Positions 1 to 8,080 are shown, counted from the stretch's first letter. The stretch: DNA of 64,000 nt from Anaerolineales bacterium (GCA_016927315.1 JAFGMV010000095.1:24976-88975); one strand, 5' to 3'. The notes: a model not told the origin generated them from the letters alone. A program made the numbers and translations.

Positions 1-480
1 TACCTGGTCATCCCCTTGTTGATCATTGTGTTGGTCTTTCGCGAACAACCGCGTGAATACGGTTTTGTGTTAGGTGATTGGCGGGCTGGAATGGCGCTCA
101 CGGCGCTGTCTGTGCTGGTATTCTTCTTGCTGGCGTTGGTTGTGGGGCGGTGCAACCATCGTATGCGCTCCTATTACCAGGGGGGCGCCGCCGGATTGCC
201 CTGGACGACATTCCTGGACTTGTTCGGATGGGAGTTCCTTTTCCGGGGCTGGGTGCTGTTTGGGTATGCGCGCAAGTTCGGCCCTGAAGCCCTGTGGCTG
301 CAGGCCGTACCGTTTGCAATGGCGCATATCAGCAAACCGGATATTGAAACGTTGTCAACCGTATTCGGCGGCTTCTTTTTTGGGTGGATCGCCTGGCGGA
401 CGCGTTCCTTCTTGTACCCATTCCTGATACACTGGTTCCTGGCTACCGCAATCATCCTGGTTTCCGCCGGCCTGGGCTGA
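1..480 (+). CDS. CPBP-family intramembrane protease, 5' end outside window
   Basis: Reading frame 1 is open from the first base, so the N-terminus lies upstream; 159 residues are visible. It is a polytopic membrane protein. The CPBP (CAAX protease / bacteriocin-processing) signature is seen as WEFLFRG, then FAMAH, then HWFLAT near the C-terminus. These correspond to the family's EExxxR, FxxxH and HxxxD/N motifs. The first Glu of the EE pair is Trp here, so activity is less certain. In the family these proteins cleave membrane-embedded substrates or act in immunity to bacteriocins; the substrate here is unknown. A gap of 138 nt separates it from the next gene on the same strand. Confidence 0.8.
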   Translation, partial: YLVIPLLIIVLVFREQPREYGFVLGDWRAGMALTALSVLVFFLLALVVGRCNHRMRSYYQGGAAGLPWTTFLDLFGWEFLFRGWVLFGYARKFGPEALWLQAVPFAMAHISKPDIETLSTVFGGFFFGWIAWRTRSFLYPFLIHWFLATAIILVSAGLG

Positions 481-618
481 CCGGGTCTTGTACATGTCTC
501 TTGGTGGTGAAGATCAAGTAGACTACCGGGCAATTATGATGTATGATCATGCCGAACTGGTCTTGCAAAGACTGAATTTGATAGAGAAGGGAATTTTCCC
601 GTATGTGGGAGACCTCTT

Positions 619-1170
619 ATGAAGAAATACCTTGATATCCTGATTGGCGCCCTGATTGGTCTGGCTTCCACCGGCATCCTGTGGTTGGTGGTTGGCCAGC
701 CCCGGGGTGAGCCGGTGACTCTCGAGCCGCCCCCGACAAAGATACCACTGGTGGTTTATGTAACCGGCGGTGTACCGCGTCCGGGGTTGTACTCGCTGCC
801 AGAAGGCAGCCGCATCCAGGATGCAATTGAAGCAGCCGGAGGATTTATCGCCGGGGCAGATGAAGACAGCATCAACCTGGCTGAACGGATTGAGGATGGC
901 CAGCGACTGGATATTCCCGTATTGGAAGATATTGAGAGCGATGTCGGCCCGGCGCCAACCGGGGAGGCGCCTCTGGAATTGATCAATATCAATCTGGCCA
1001 CGCTGGATGAACTGGATAATTTGCCGGGGATCGGCCCGACCACTGCCCAGAAGATCATCGATTACCGTGAAGAGAATGGCGAATTCGAAAAAATTGACGA
1101 TATTATGGAAGTCGCCGGCATCGGTCCGGCGACCTTCGAGGATATCAAAGCATTGATCACGGTAGAATAA
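619..1170 (+). CDS. ComEA-like SLBB + helix-hairpin-helix protein
   Basis: The 183-residue protein has an N-terminal membrane anchor (about residues 5-27). An SLBB-like segment follows (about 45-105, containing VYVTGGVPRPGLYSLPEG). The C-terminus carries a tandem helix-hairpin-helix unit (about 120-180, with ININLATLDEL, LPGIGPTTAQKIIDYR and VAGIGPATFEDI). This is the standard ComEA architecture: a membrane-tethered double-stranded DNA receptor used in natural transformation. No comEC is next to it in this window, so a DNA-uptake role rests on family resemblance. The start is supported by a GGGAG ribosome site 6-10 nt upstream. A methyltransferase gene follows after 20 nt. Confidence 0.88.
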   Translation: MKKYLDILIGALIGLASTGILWLVVGQPRGEPVTLEPPPTKIPLVVYVTGGVPRPGLYSLPEGSRIQDAIEAAGGFIAGADEDSINLAERIEDGQRLDIPVLEDIESDVGPAPTGEAPLELININLATLDELDNLPGIGPTTAQKIIDYREENGEFEKIDDIMEVAGIGPATFEDIKALITVE

Positions 1171-1190
1171 CCAACAGGAGCGAACTTTCC

Positions 1191-1754
1191 ATGCCATTTG
1201 ACCATTTCAACTTTCTGGCAGCTATTTATGACCGTGTTATTCATCCCTTCGATGGGATTGGGACAATGATGAGACTTGCCGATTTGCCTGCCGCCGGGCG
1301 CCTGCTGGATGTTGGCGGCGGGACCGGGCGGGTGGCAGATACCCTGCGCGGGCAGGCTCAAGAGATCGTCATTGCAGATTCGTCCTTGATGATGCTGGGA
1401 AAGGCCGCTAACAAGGGGGGGTTCGGTCTGACGGCTTCTCATTCGGAATACCTCCCATTCCCCAGCAATTCATTTGACCGGATTATCATGGTAGACGCAC
1501 TTCATCATGTTTGCAATCAGCAGGAAACCGCCAACGAGCTGATGCGCGTACTGATTCCCGGAGGTCGTATCGTGATCCAGGAGCCAGATATCGAGAACTT
1601 CACTGTCAGGCTGATTGCTGTGGCAGAGAAACTGGCGCTCATGCGCAGTCACTTTTTAAGTGGGGAACAGATTGCCGCCTTGTTTTATCCCGCGGCTTCT
1701 GCTGTTGAGCGGGTCTATGAAGATTTCCAGGTCTGGGTGATTGTCAGAAAATGA
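1191..1754 (+). CDS. class I SAM-dependent methyltransferase
   Basis: The 187-residue protein has a Rossmann-type methyltransferase core. SAM motif I reads LLDVGGGTGRVADTL (about residues 36-50). An acidic residue follows at the next strand (IVIADSS), and the motif IV region is RIIMVDALHHV. It belongs to the broad Methyltransf_11 / UbiE-like group; the substrate cannot be read from sequence. At 187 residues it is short for UbiE (about 230-250) and lacks that family's C-terminal part, so a quinone methyltransferase is not claimed. It overlaps the next gene by 4 nt (ATGA), which implies translational coupling with an SGNH-type protein. Confidence 0.82.
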   Translation: MPFDHFNFLAAIYDRVIHPFDGIGTMMRLADLPAAGRLLDVGGGTGRVADTLRGQAQEIVIADSSLMMLGKAANKGGFGLTASHSEYLPFPSNSFDRIIMVDALHHVCNQQETANELMRVLIPGGRIVIQEPDIENFTVRLIAVAEKLALMRSHFLSGEQIAALFYPAASAVERVYEDFQVWVIVRK

Positions 1755-2851
1755 ACCGGGTAAAGCCTGCCCGTTTGTTGTCCAAGGCAGGTCTGTTATT
1801 TTTGATTTTGAACTTCCTGTTTGGCGTCGCGCGCCCATCCCTGGCGACAGTCAGTATTTATAACCTGCTTGTCCCGGGCCAGCTGCGGTTTCCTTATGGT
1901 CGAGGGCTGGAACACAGCAACCTTACTGTTGATGACCTCGACGTAAACTTTGCATCCCATGTCATTACTGCTCGACCCAAAGCAGAAAACGAATACCGGA
2001 TATTGATTCTCGGGGATTCTTCTGTTTGGGGCGATGAGCTTTCTCCGCGCCAGGCATTTTCTGAGCAGGCCAATTCGTTGGGCGTATCCTGTCAGGGGAA
2101 GTATTTGCGTTTCTATAACCTGGCGTATCCCCAGTCATCGATCCTGAAGGATCTGTTGGTCCTGGATCGTGCGATGCAGTACCAGCCAGACATGGTCATA
2201 CTCTTTGAAACGATCGATTCGTTTATTGTCACTGAAGAGGATCCCTTCCTGGGTGCAAACCAGGTCAGGGTTGAGAGCCTTTATCAGCGCTATGGGTTGG
2301 AACCTGTTGGCGGGTTTCGCACGGCCGCGCCTGTGCAGCGCTTTTGGGGGTATTCGATTGTCGGACAGCGGCGGGATATCAAGCGCCTGGTCGAATTGCA
2401 GTTTTATGGCCTCTTAAGAACCGGTATCGGCGCGGAGGATGCCGTTCACGAGCCTAACCGGTCGTTATCCAACGATCTCCCCGCAAGCACCCATTTTCGC
2501 AGGTATACCGATCCGGTCGATTTGAGGGATGAGCTGGATTTCCATTATCTGGATCATATCATGCAGATCTCCGGGGATATTCCGGTCATTGTGGTGAATG
2601 AACCGATCTTTATTGCAGATGGTTTAAACAGCGACCTGCGCTACAATGCCTATGTCCCGCGTTGGGCTTACGATCAGTACCAGGAGATTATGCTTGACTA
2701 CGCCCGGGAAGCAGCCTGGCAGTATGTGAACCTGTGGGACCGTATCCCGCAGGCTGAGTTTACAGATTCCCCCCTCCATCTTTCGGAATACGGAAACCTG
2801 CTGCTGGCTGAAATCCTGATGCCGGCGATTAGAGAGATATCCTGCCATTAG
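1751..2851 (+). CDS. SGNH/GDSL-hydrolase-like membrane-anchored protein
   Basis: The 366-residue protein starts with a probable signal anchor (about residues 13-33). Block I of the SGNH fold follows: ILILGDSSVWGDELSP, with the nucleophile Ser in GDSS. The matching catalytic Asp-His pair is near the C-terminus in FTDSPLHLSEYGN. The fold and signal suggest an extracytoplasmic esterase or O-acyl transfer partner. Proteins of this layout are often linked to polysaccharide acetylation or deacetylation, but no such cluster adjoins it here. It is translationally coupled to the preceding methyltransferase. The convergent gene on the minus strand ends 50 nt away. Confidence 0.75.
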   Translation: MNRVKPARLLSKAGLLFLILNFLFGVARPSLATVSIYNLLVPGQLRFPYGRGLEHSNLTVDDLDVNFASHVITARPKAENEYRILILGDSSVWGDELSPRQAFSEQANSLGVSCQGKYLRFYNLAYPQSSILKDLLVLDRAMQYQPDMVILFETIDSFIVTEEDPFLGANQVRVESLYQRYGLEPVGGFRTAAPVQRFWGYSIVGQRRDIKRLVELQFYGLLRTGIGAEDAVHEPNRSLSNDLPASTHFRRYTDPVDLRDELDFHYLDHIMQISGDIPVIVVNEPIFIADGLNSDLRYNAYVPRWAYDQYQEIMLDYAREAAWQYVNLWDRIPQAEFTDSPLHLSEYGNLLLAEILMPAIREISCH

Positions 2852-2901
2852 GAAAGACTTTCCGTCCTGAACCTTGCAGCGAACCGGGTTGGTGGTATTC
2901 T

Positions 2902-3174
2902 TTATGCCCGATCCCCTTCCCCTTCATTTTCGGAACTTCTATCGTCAATCCCCTCCTGAAAGTCGTTCAATAGCATGACAGCTTCCGCGTACTTTTCTTT
3001 GGGAACGAAGATTTGCACCTCGCTCAATGGCCCAAATGACAATGGCACCAGAGAGCCATAACCTTCCTGGAATAACTTGGTCTCGATTTCCCGGGCCTGC
3101 AGGCAGGCAGACAGGCTGTCGGCGTTTAAGCGCCCTTCGATGGTGGTCAGGTGTTCCCAATTTAGTTCGCTCAT
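2902..3174 (-). CDS. DUF2007-type small cytoplasmic protein
   Basis: The 90-residue protein starts MSELNWEHLTTIEGRLNAD. It has the DUF2007 layout: a beta-alpha-beta unit with EAREIETK-like wording (here QAREIETKLFQEGYG), then VQIFVPKEKYAEAVMLL. The family is described as putative signal-transducing or PII-like; no function is established here. The start at 3174 is chosen because it gives a 4-nt ATGA overlap with the upstream YwiC-like gene and removes a non-homologous N-terminal extension. The C-terminal tail is strongly acidic. It probably shares an mRNA with the YwiC-like gene. Confidence 0.78.
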   Translation of the reverse strand: MSELNWEHLTTIEGRLNADSLSACLQAREIETKLFQEGYGSLVPLSFGPLSEVQIFVPKEKYAEAVMLLNDFQEGIDDRSSENEGEGDRA

Positions 3175-4010
3175 GTGGTTCTCCAGAAAATAATGAACAG
3201 GATGGTGAACAGTGTACTGAAGACGAGTTGCCGTACACCAATCTCGGTCGGTTTCCAGTTGATCGAGGGGTGAGTAATCCCCCACAGGGTTTCGCCCCAT
3301 TGCAGCAGGTAGGGAATGAAGATCAGCCTTGCTTCTGGAATGAATAAACCCGCGCTTATGGCAAAAACCAGGTTGAATGAGGTGTACAGGAATGCCCGTT
3401 TCCCATGCTGGAACAGCACCCGAATCCCTTTGGGGGCTGTAACGGACCATTCACGCTGCTCCAACCGCAGGTAGGCATACACGATCGAGGCGGCTGACTG
3501 CAGCCAGACGAACAGCCATAGGTACCATCCGGGAAGAGAGTAGTATCCCTGCCCGATCCAGCAGGCAGCCGGGGCGGTCAGGGCCAACACGCCGCTGGCA
3601 ATTATTTCGATCCCCGCCTGTCTTCGCTCCTTGTGTTTGCTAACCAGGTACAGGTGCCAGGCGAAGACTGGTCCACCGGGGATCGCCAGCAGCAATAGAT
3701 AAGCATACCCGTTGTATACCAACCCGATCACCGCCAACAGGGCAACCATACCATACAGAGCGGTCCATAGAATTGAAGGGGCGAGGTCTGTACGCGGGCG
3801 GCGTCCGGTCAGGGCTTTTACTGCTATGCTTGCAGGTTGTCGCAGCATGAAAACAGATAAAGCGGCAATGACCAGGAAAAAGGCAGCCTGGTTGATGCGC
3901 CCGCCCGCAAAGAGGCCGATCAGCAGGGGACTAAGCAGGAACACCCACGAACCATGATCCTGCGGCAGGAAGATTTGTTTGCGGAAGAATTTCGAGGGAG
4001 ATTTGTTCAT
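3171..4010 (-). CDS. YwiC-like membrane protein
   Basis: The 279-residue polytopic protein has about eight predicted membrane segments. The family hallmark lies near the N-terminus: LPQDHGSWVFLLSPLLIG, compare PKEHGAWAM in YwiC-like proteins. A charged loop KALTGRRPRTDL follows the second segment, and a second charged stretch KHKERRQ lies mid-protein. YwiC-like proteins resemble prenyltransferase-fold membrane proteins (UbiA-like helical layout). They are often found near nitrate-respiration genes in Firmicutes, but no such genes are here. Function is unknown. It is coupled to the downstream DUF2007 gene by a 4-nt overlap. Confidence 0.82.
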   Translation of the reverse strand: MNKSPSKFFRKQIFLPQDHGSWVFLLSPLLIGLFAGGRINQAAFFLVIAALSVFMLRQPASIAVKALTGRRPRTDLAPSILWTALYGMVALLAVIGLVYNGYAYLLLLAIPGGPVFAWHLYLVSKHKERRQAGIEIIASGVLALTAPAACWIGQGYYSLPGWYLWLFVWLQSAASIVYAYLRLEQREWSVTAPKGIRVLFQHGKRAFLYTSFNLVFAISAGLFIPEARLIFIPYLLQWGETLWGITHPSINWKPTEIGVRQLVFSTLFTILFIIFWRTT

Positions 4011-4130
4011 TGGAGATTATTCCAGGAGATATGCGGTCCTTTCGGGACCTCGCCGCAAGGCGCTCTGGTGATGGGTAAGTCATTTTCCATCCGACCGAGA
4101 GCGCCTCCGTGCATTCCTCCAACTTCTCGA

Positions 4131-4160
4131 TTGATGCTGTCAGACAAATAATGTTACAAT
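4131..4160 (+). promoter_or_regulatory. predicted sigma70 promoter for the small membrane protein
   Basis: TTGATG (4131-4136) and TACAAT (4155-4160) are separated by 18 nt. They lie about 45 nt upstream of the start codon at 4206, in the intergenic region divergent from the YwiC-like gene. Assigned by eye only. Confidence 0.4.
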
Positions 4161-4205
4161 TTGATCCCCGTTACGTATCCCTGGTCTGTGAAGGATGATC
4201 GCCGT

Positions 4206-4388
4206 ATGAATATACCTGAATTATTCAGGGGGAAGGGGAAATATTATTTGCTGGTAGGTGCGCTGGTGCTGGTAAACCTTCTTTTGGCATCGATCAGTGT
4301 TACTTCCGATTATGAAGTTTGTTTTTTGTACCTTTCATTGCCGCTGGGCTTCTTTATTGTATATAGGTTATTTCGTAAAAGCAAATAA
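4206..4388 (+). CDS. small two-helix membrane protein
   Basis: A 60-residue protein starting MNIPELFRGKGKYYLL. It has two hydrophobic helices (about residues 13-30 and 37-53) joined by a short acidic loop, and a basic C-terminal tail RLFRKSK. No family is recognised. The start is chosen at 4206 because a plausible promoter lies at 4131-4160 and the 15 residues upstream in frame are not hydrophobic. It is isolated: a minus-strand gene lies behind and the hexaheme lipoprotein gene is convergent. Confidence 0.5.
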   Translation: MNIPELFRGKGKYYLLVGALVLVNLLLASISVTSDYEVCFLYLSLPLGFFIVYRLFRKSK

Positions 4389-4570
4389 AACCGGTCACGA
4401 GTTGCGTGTTGTTAGCATCTTGATTACCAGGGTTTCGCCTTCAGCAGCGCCAAACAATCAGCGACTGTCTTCCAGGCACCGCTCAATCCCGGTGGAATGT
4501 CCAGGTTAACTGCAGTCGTGACCGGTAAAGGGAAAACAATGCCTTTTGAGAAGCAGGCGTGGAAAAGCAG

Positions 4571-4597
4571 CCAGGCCGGCAGCAACTGCCGGCCTGG
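4571..4597 (-). terminator. strong hairpin 3' of the hexaheme lipoprotein gene
   Basis: CCAGGCCGGCAG (4571-4582), loop CAA, then CTGCCGGCCTGG (4586-4597) form a perfect 12-bp stem. Reading the minus strand, the hairpin lies 27 nt after the stop at 4624, and a TTTT run follows within 5 nt. This fits a rho-independent terminator for the cytochrome gene. Confidence 0.6.
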
Positions 4598-4623
4598 CGT
4601 TCATCTGTACCCGGGGTATGCGG

Positions 4624-5598
4624 CTATTTCACAGCTTCCAGGGAAGTTTCGAGCAGAGCTTTGGTGTAATTCGGATTATGAACGCCTGAACTCCGGTCTT
4701 CAGTGATCGTAATCCAGTTCCACAAAGCCGCGGCCTCTGCTTCAGGATAGCTGTCCAAAACAGGTTCACCCTCTTCGTCGAGCATCCCTTTGGCGATCAG
4801 TGCGGCCTCGAGTTCGTCCAGTTGGGTCTGGACTTCAGCCTGTGCGCCGTTGATATCAAAGTTTTCGGCTCCCTCGTGGCATTCCAGGCAAGCATTGAGG
4901 CTTGGTTCAAAGGCATGGTTAGCTAGGTGGCAGGTTACACACGTGTCCTCTACCATTGCAGTGTGTCCGCCCAGGGTTCCCTCGCTGGCGCCCCCAACGC
5001 CCACCATGATTGCGGCCTGTGGGCCGTGGTGAGGTCCCCAGTGGTCGACAACTTCAACCAGGCCGTCCACGGCTTCGGGGTAGCCCGAAAGCGGTTGATG
5101 GCAGTTGGCGCACAGGTTGCCTTTGCCGCCATCGAAGGTATCGCCGGATGTCAAAATTGTCACGGGGTCGATTGTTTTCAGGGCCCAATCCTCTCCGGTG
5201 TATGTAGTGTGGATCTGGTGACAGGTGCGACAGTCCTGGCGGGTGGGCTCCGGGTCGCCGGTTTCGATCTGATCCCTGGTCTTGCCGTCGGCCACCATGG
5301 AAGCAAATGCACCTCCTGAATGGCAGCCCGCACAGCTTGATATAGAACCCCGAACGTAGGCATCACCGCTGCCGTGCCCGGACTTTGCCCAGGAGGTCTG
5401 TTTGGAGGTAATGGTTGCGGTGCTGTTGTGGCAGTCCGAACAGGTCAGGTCGACGGATTCGGCCGGTGGGCCAGGAGACCCCTGTTCACCTGCGGGGCCG
5501 GGAGGGCCTGGTGGGCCTGCGGGTCCTGCACAGGCGGCCAGGGCGATTGCTGCGAGTGCAAGTGCGCCTAACAAGGCAAATCGTTTCTTATTATCCAT
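4624..5598 (-). CDS. hexaheme c-type cytochrome lipoprotein with collagen-like stalk
   Basis: The 324-residue protein has a lipoprotein signal (lipobox LAAC, Cys23). Seven Gly-X-Y triplets follow directly (residues 25-45, GPAGPPGPPGPAGEQ then GSPGPP). Six CxxCH haem sites come next: Cys53, Cys89, Cys123, Cys163, Cys220 and Cys237. An acidic, helical C-terminal tail follows and holds no haem sites. It should be an extracytoplasmic, lipid-anchored electron carrier or terminal oxidoreductase subunit. His-rich stretches such as WGPHHGPQ could supply distal haem ligands. No quinol oxidase or partner enzyme is adjacent. The collagen-like spacer between lipid anchor and haems is unusual. The gene has its own hairpin terminator at 4571-4597. 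Confidence 0.9.
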   Translation of the reverse strand: MDNKKRFALLGALALAAIALAACAGPAGPPGPPGPAGEQGSPGPPAESVDLTCSDCHNSTATITSKQTSWAKSGHGSGDAYVRGSISSCAGCHSGGAFASMVADGKTRDQIETGDPEPTRQDCRTCHQIHTTYTGEDWALKTIDPVTILTSGDTFDGGKGNLCANCHQPLSGYPEAVDGLVEVVDHWGPHHGPQAAIMVGVGGASEGTLGGHTAMVEDTCVTCHLANHAFEPSLNACLECHEGAENFDINGAQAEVQTQLDELEAALIAKGMLDEEGEPVLDSYPEAEAAALWNWITITEDRSSGVHNPNYTKALLETSLEAVK

Positions 5599-6000
5599 TC
5601 TTTACATTCTCCTCAATATCGGGCATAGCTTATCAAGAAATGACACAATATTTTTGCCTGGCGCCTCCTTTCCCGGGGGATTTGAAGGATTTTTTACATA
5701 GATATTGTATCATATAACCCAATAAGAAAATAAGGTTAACGACCCAATAAGCCAGAAGGTATCGGCGCTTTTATTGAGGTGAAGGCTGGTTATGTCCCTT
5801 GAAATTGGGACGAACAACTGCTTTTTCCCTGGAGATAGCTCGAAAAGCCGGCTTTTTCATCGTTCTGTCGATAAGCTTCCGGCAAGAATCCCTCCAGAAA
5901 CCTTCTGACCCGTTGTTAGGACTAAGGAGGCTGTCTTCAACATAAAAAAGAGACCCGAAGTTGGGTCTCTTGTGTAGTTGGGGCGCAGTTTGCCAGCGGA
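5599..6000. other. intergenic region, upstream of the cytochrome gene
   Basis: No convincing gene. It should contain the cytochrome promoter: on the minus strand a TACAAT box corresponds to about 5704-5709, but its -35 element is weak. It also holds a perfect 14-bp palindrome AAAAGCCGGCTTTT (5843-5856) and a small GTCCC...GGGAC inverted repeat near 5800. The terminator of the following minus-strand gene sits at 5944-5970. Confidence 0.5.
5944..5970 (-). terminator. rho-independent terminator of the sufR-MIP18 operon
   Basis: AGAGACCC (5949-5956), loop GAAGTT, then GGGTCTCT (5963-5970). On the minus strand the stem is followed by a T run (the A tract at 5944-5949). It lies about 30 nt past the stop at 6001. 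Confidence 0.8.
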
Positions 6001-6354
6001 TCAGGTATACATTCCCCAGTCCAGGGCGCTGGGATCTTCCATCATTGAAAAATCCCAGGGGTCCATACCCATCTCGACCGTGACGGGAAGATCCACGGCT
6101 GCCTGGGCTTTCTGGCGCGTCGATTCGATCATAGCCGGACCGTAAGGGCAGAAAGGCGTGGTCAGAATCATCTTAAGTTTCAAAAGCTCGTCTTCGACGC
6201 TGATATTGCGTACCAGGCCCAACTGGATGATGCTCATCCCGATCTCAGGATCGATAACCTGCCTCAGGCTTTCTCGCAGGGGCTGTACCAGTTCCGGATT
6301 GGTGTCGTGGATCGACCACACGATTTCATTGGGGCCCTTCTCTTCTTCACTCAT
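6001..6354 (-). CDS. MIP18/DUF59 family iron-sulfur assembly protein (SufT/PaaD-like)
   Basis: The 117-residue protein has the DUF59 core: LRQVIDPEIGMSIIQLGLV (about residues 26-44), then TTPFCPYGPAMIE with the conserved Cys. DUF59 proteins act in maturation or delivery of iron-sulfur clusters. The start at 6354 is chosen because it makes a 4-nt ATGA overlap with the upstream regulator and begins the alignable region. Coupling to a SufR-like sensor strongly supports an iron-sulfur role. A terminator follows at 5944-5970, so the operon has just two genes. Confidence 0.88.
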   Translation of the reverse strand: MSEEEKGPNEIVWSIHDTNPELVQPLRESLRQVIDPEIGMSIIQLGLVRNISVEDELLKLKMILTTPFCPYGPAMIESTRQKAQAAVDLPVTVEMGMDPWDFSMMEDPSALDWGMYT

Positions 6355-6989
6355 TTGGCTTTCTCCGTTTTCTTGCTGCTGGAAGTCTGCACAACATAGG
6401 TGCAGTGTGCATCGCCGCTCAGGATGCACTGGACTTTCTCGGCCGGGACGGCCAGCATCTTCGAGATCAGGGTCTGGTCGAGTGCACACACTTCTGGATG
6501 GTTCTGCCCGATCTGGTAATAAGGGCAGTTGATCTCGTGGATCTGGTACTGGCTCCCATCCTTTTCCCACTCAACGGTGAAGCCTTCCTCGGCCAGCATT
6601 GTTTTGACGAAATCCAGGCGTTCTTCCATGTTCAGTCCCTGCATTTGTGCCGCGTATTCATTCGCCAGGTCTTCCGCGATTTGGTTGAACAGCCTGGTGA
6701 CCGCCAGAGCCGGCATGGTTTCTTTCAATTGTTCCAACAGGCGCGAGGTCAGGCGCAGATAGCGGGTAGGGAACCGTTCCATCCCGTTTTCGGTCAAAGT
6801 AAACACCTGGCGCGGGCGTCCTACGCCGCGGCGTTCCTCTTCCACACTGATCAGGCCTTCCACCTGCAGGCTGGAAAGGTGATGCCGCACGGAAACGGGA
6901 TTGATCTCTACCGCTTCCGCCAGGTCGTTAATGGTCGCTCTTGGTTTCCGCAGCAGTGTTTGCAATATGCGGTCACGCGTTCGGGTCAT
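6351..6989 (-). CDS. SufR-like iron-sulfur-sensing transcriptional regulator
   Basis: The 212-residue protein has an N-terminal winged helix-turn-helix (about residues 1-70; ATINDLAEAVEINPVSVRHH is the recognition region, followed by the wing RGVGRPRQVFTLT). The C-terminal sensory domain has clustered Cys: NCPYYQIGQNHPEVC (CX12C), then QCILSGDAHC (CX7C). This matches the DeoR/ArsR-like SufR group, in which a bound iron-sulfur cluster controls repression of suf-type genes. It is coupled to a MIP18 protein. A sigma70 promoter with tandem repeats just upstream of -35 precedes it, which suggests autoregulation. No sufBCDS genes are in the window. Confidence 0.87.
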   Translation of the reverse strand: MTRTRDRILQTLLRKPRATINDLAEAVEINPVSVRHHLSSLQVEGLISVEEERRGVGRPRQVFTLTENGMERFPTRYLRLTSRLLEQLKETMPALAVTRLFNQIAEDLANEYAAQMQGLNMEERLDFVKTMLAEEGFTVEWEKDGSQYQIHEINCPYYQIGQNHPEVCALDQTLISKMLAVPAEKVQCILSGDAHCTYVVQTSSSKKTEKAK

Positions 6990-7066
6990 TTTCCGGCTTT
7001 CGTTTGCACATTGAGTACTTCTGTATGGATTTCCTTAGCCAGGGTGGGTATCAGGAGAATATTCGG

Positions 7067-7095
7067 AGTATATCAGTCCCTTTATGGCTTGTCAA
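7067..7095 (-). promoter_or_regulatory. sigma70 promoter of the sufR-like operon
   Basis: On the minus strand TTGACA (7090-7095) and TATACT (7067-7072) are separated by exactly 17 nt. The -35 box is a perfect consensus match. The predicted start is about 70 nt before the regulator start codon at 6989. Confidence 0.8.
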
Positions 7096-7103
7096 TATTA
7101 TAG

Positions 7104-7120
7104 ATAAATATCATAAATAT
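7104..7120 (-). promoter_or_regulatory. tandem ATAAATAT repeats, candidate regulator operator
   Basis: Two perfect 8-nt copies of ATAAATAT (7104-7111 and 7113-7120) lie in direct orientation with a 9-nt period, 8 nt upstream of the -35 box of the sufR-like promoter. The position fits an operator for the encoded regulator. This is inference; no consensus was compared. Confidence 0.4.
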
Positions 7121-7227
7121 TCCTGCTTCGCTTTAATATCATAGGGTCTGCGGTATGGATCGCCCGCCGCATTGTCCGGTTTGTGTTGATTGATGTAAGG
7201 TAACCAGCACTACCAGATAAGCATGAT

Positions 7228-7265
7228 GACCGGCCTGGTCATGTATCTCTGGCCGGTCGTTTTTT
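7228..7265 (+). terminator. terminator-like hairpin reading on the plus strand
   Basis: GACCGGCC (7228-7235) pairs with GGCCGGTC (7251-7258) and is followed by G and a run of six T (7260-7265). The U-tail faces the plus strand, although the neighbouring genes are both on the minus strand. It would stop antisense transcription entering the end of trpA, or it may be a relic. Confidence 0.5.
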
Positions 7266-7288
7266 GTGTTCTTATTTGGAGCTCTGAA

Positions 7289-8080
7289 TTATTTTTCTAG
7301 TGCTTCTTTCAGCCCCCTGATCAAACCGGTTACTTCATTAACTTTACCGCTCTTGCCGGCCCGGACAACTGCCGAGCCGATGATCACACCGTCGGCTACC
7401 TGTCCGACTGCGGCGGCCTGTTCCGGGGTGGCGATCCCAAAGCCGACCGCCAGGGGGAGACTGGTGTGTTTGCGAACCCGGTTGACAAATCCTGTCAGGT
7501 CGGGCGGCAGGCTGTTGCGTTCGCCGGTGACCCCTGTGAGTGAGACCAGGTACAAAAAGCCGCTGGTGTGCCGGCAGGCGCCGATGATGCGTTCTTCGGT
7601 CGAGGTTGGCGCCAGCATGGCTACCAGGGCCAGTTCGTGCCGGGCGCAAATCTTTTCCAGTTGTTCCGCTTCATCGTAGGGCAGGTCTGGCACGATAAAA
7701 CCGTCTGCGCCGCTGCGGGCAGCTTCCTCCACAAAGCGTTCAAGTCCATATGCCAGCAGCGGGTTGATGTAGCCCATCAGCAACAGGGGCTGCTGGACGC
7801 CGCGCGCCCGGATCTGGGCGACCAGTTCCAGGCATTTCCGGATGTTGATCCCCTGGTCGAGTGCGATCTGGGTCGAAGCCTGGATGACCGGCCCGTCGGC
7901 CAGGGGGTCGGAGAAGGGCAGTCCCAGTTCGATCAGGTCGGCGCCGGAGTTGGCAATCCCTTCGATGATATCTACTGAAGCCTGGATGGTTGGGTATCCC
8001 AGGGTGAAATAAGGCATTAAAGCTGCCCGGCTGTCTGCAAATGTGGCTGTAAAGGTGTCTTTGATCTTGTTCAGTCCCAT
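7289..8080 (-). CDS. trpA: tryptophan synthase alpha subunit
   Basis: The 263-residue TIM-barrel protein cleaves indole-3-glycerol phosphate to indole, which is channelled to TrpB. The signature is clear: [17 protein letters not shown] with the catalytic Glu (ADLIELG), and the Asp region [13 protein letters not shown]. Phosphate-binding loops are [10 protein letters not shown] and VIIGSAVV near the C-terminus. Length is typical (about 265). It is the last gene of the trp operon, 18 nt after trpB. No clear minus-strand terminator was found behind it. The first hairpin (7228-7265) faces the other way. Confidence 0.97.
   Translation of the reverse strand: MGLNKIKDTFTATFADSRAALMPYFTLGYPTIQASVDIIEGIANSGADLIELGLPFSDPLADGPVIQASTQIALDQGINIRKCLELVAQIRARGVQQPLLLMGYINPLLAYGLERFVEEAARSGADGFIVPDLPYDEAEQLEKICARHELALVAMLAPTSTEERIIGACRHTSGFLYLVSLTGVTGERNSLPPDLTGFVNRVRKHTSLPLAVGFGIATPEQAAAVGQVADGVIIGSAVVRAGKSGKVNEVTGLIRGLKEALEK

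Noticed and set aside
547..1197. 216-residue minus-strand frame opposite comEA
   Set aside because: It is a shadow of the ComEA gene. The plus protein has a clear fold and start signal; the minus frame has no recognisable domain.
1191..1754. UbiE/MenG quinone methyltransferase
   Set aside because: Too short and missing the C-terminal motifs; kept as an unspecified methyltransferase.
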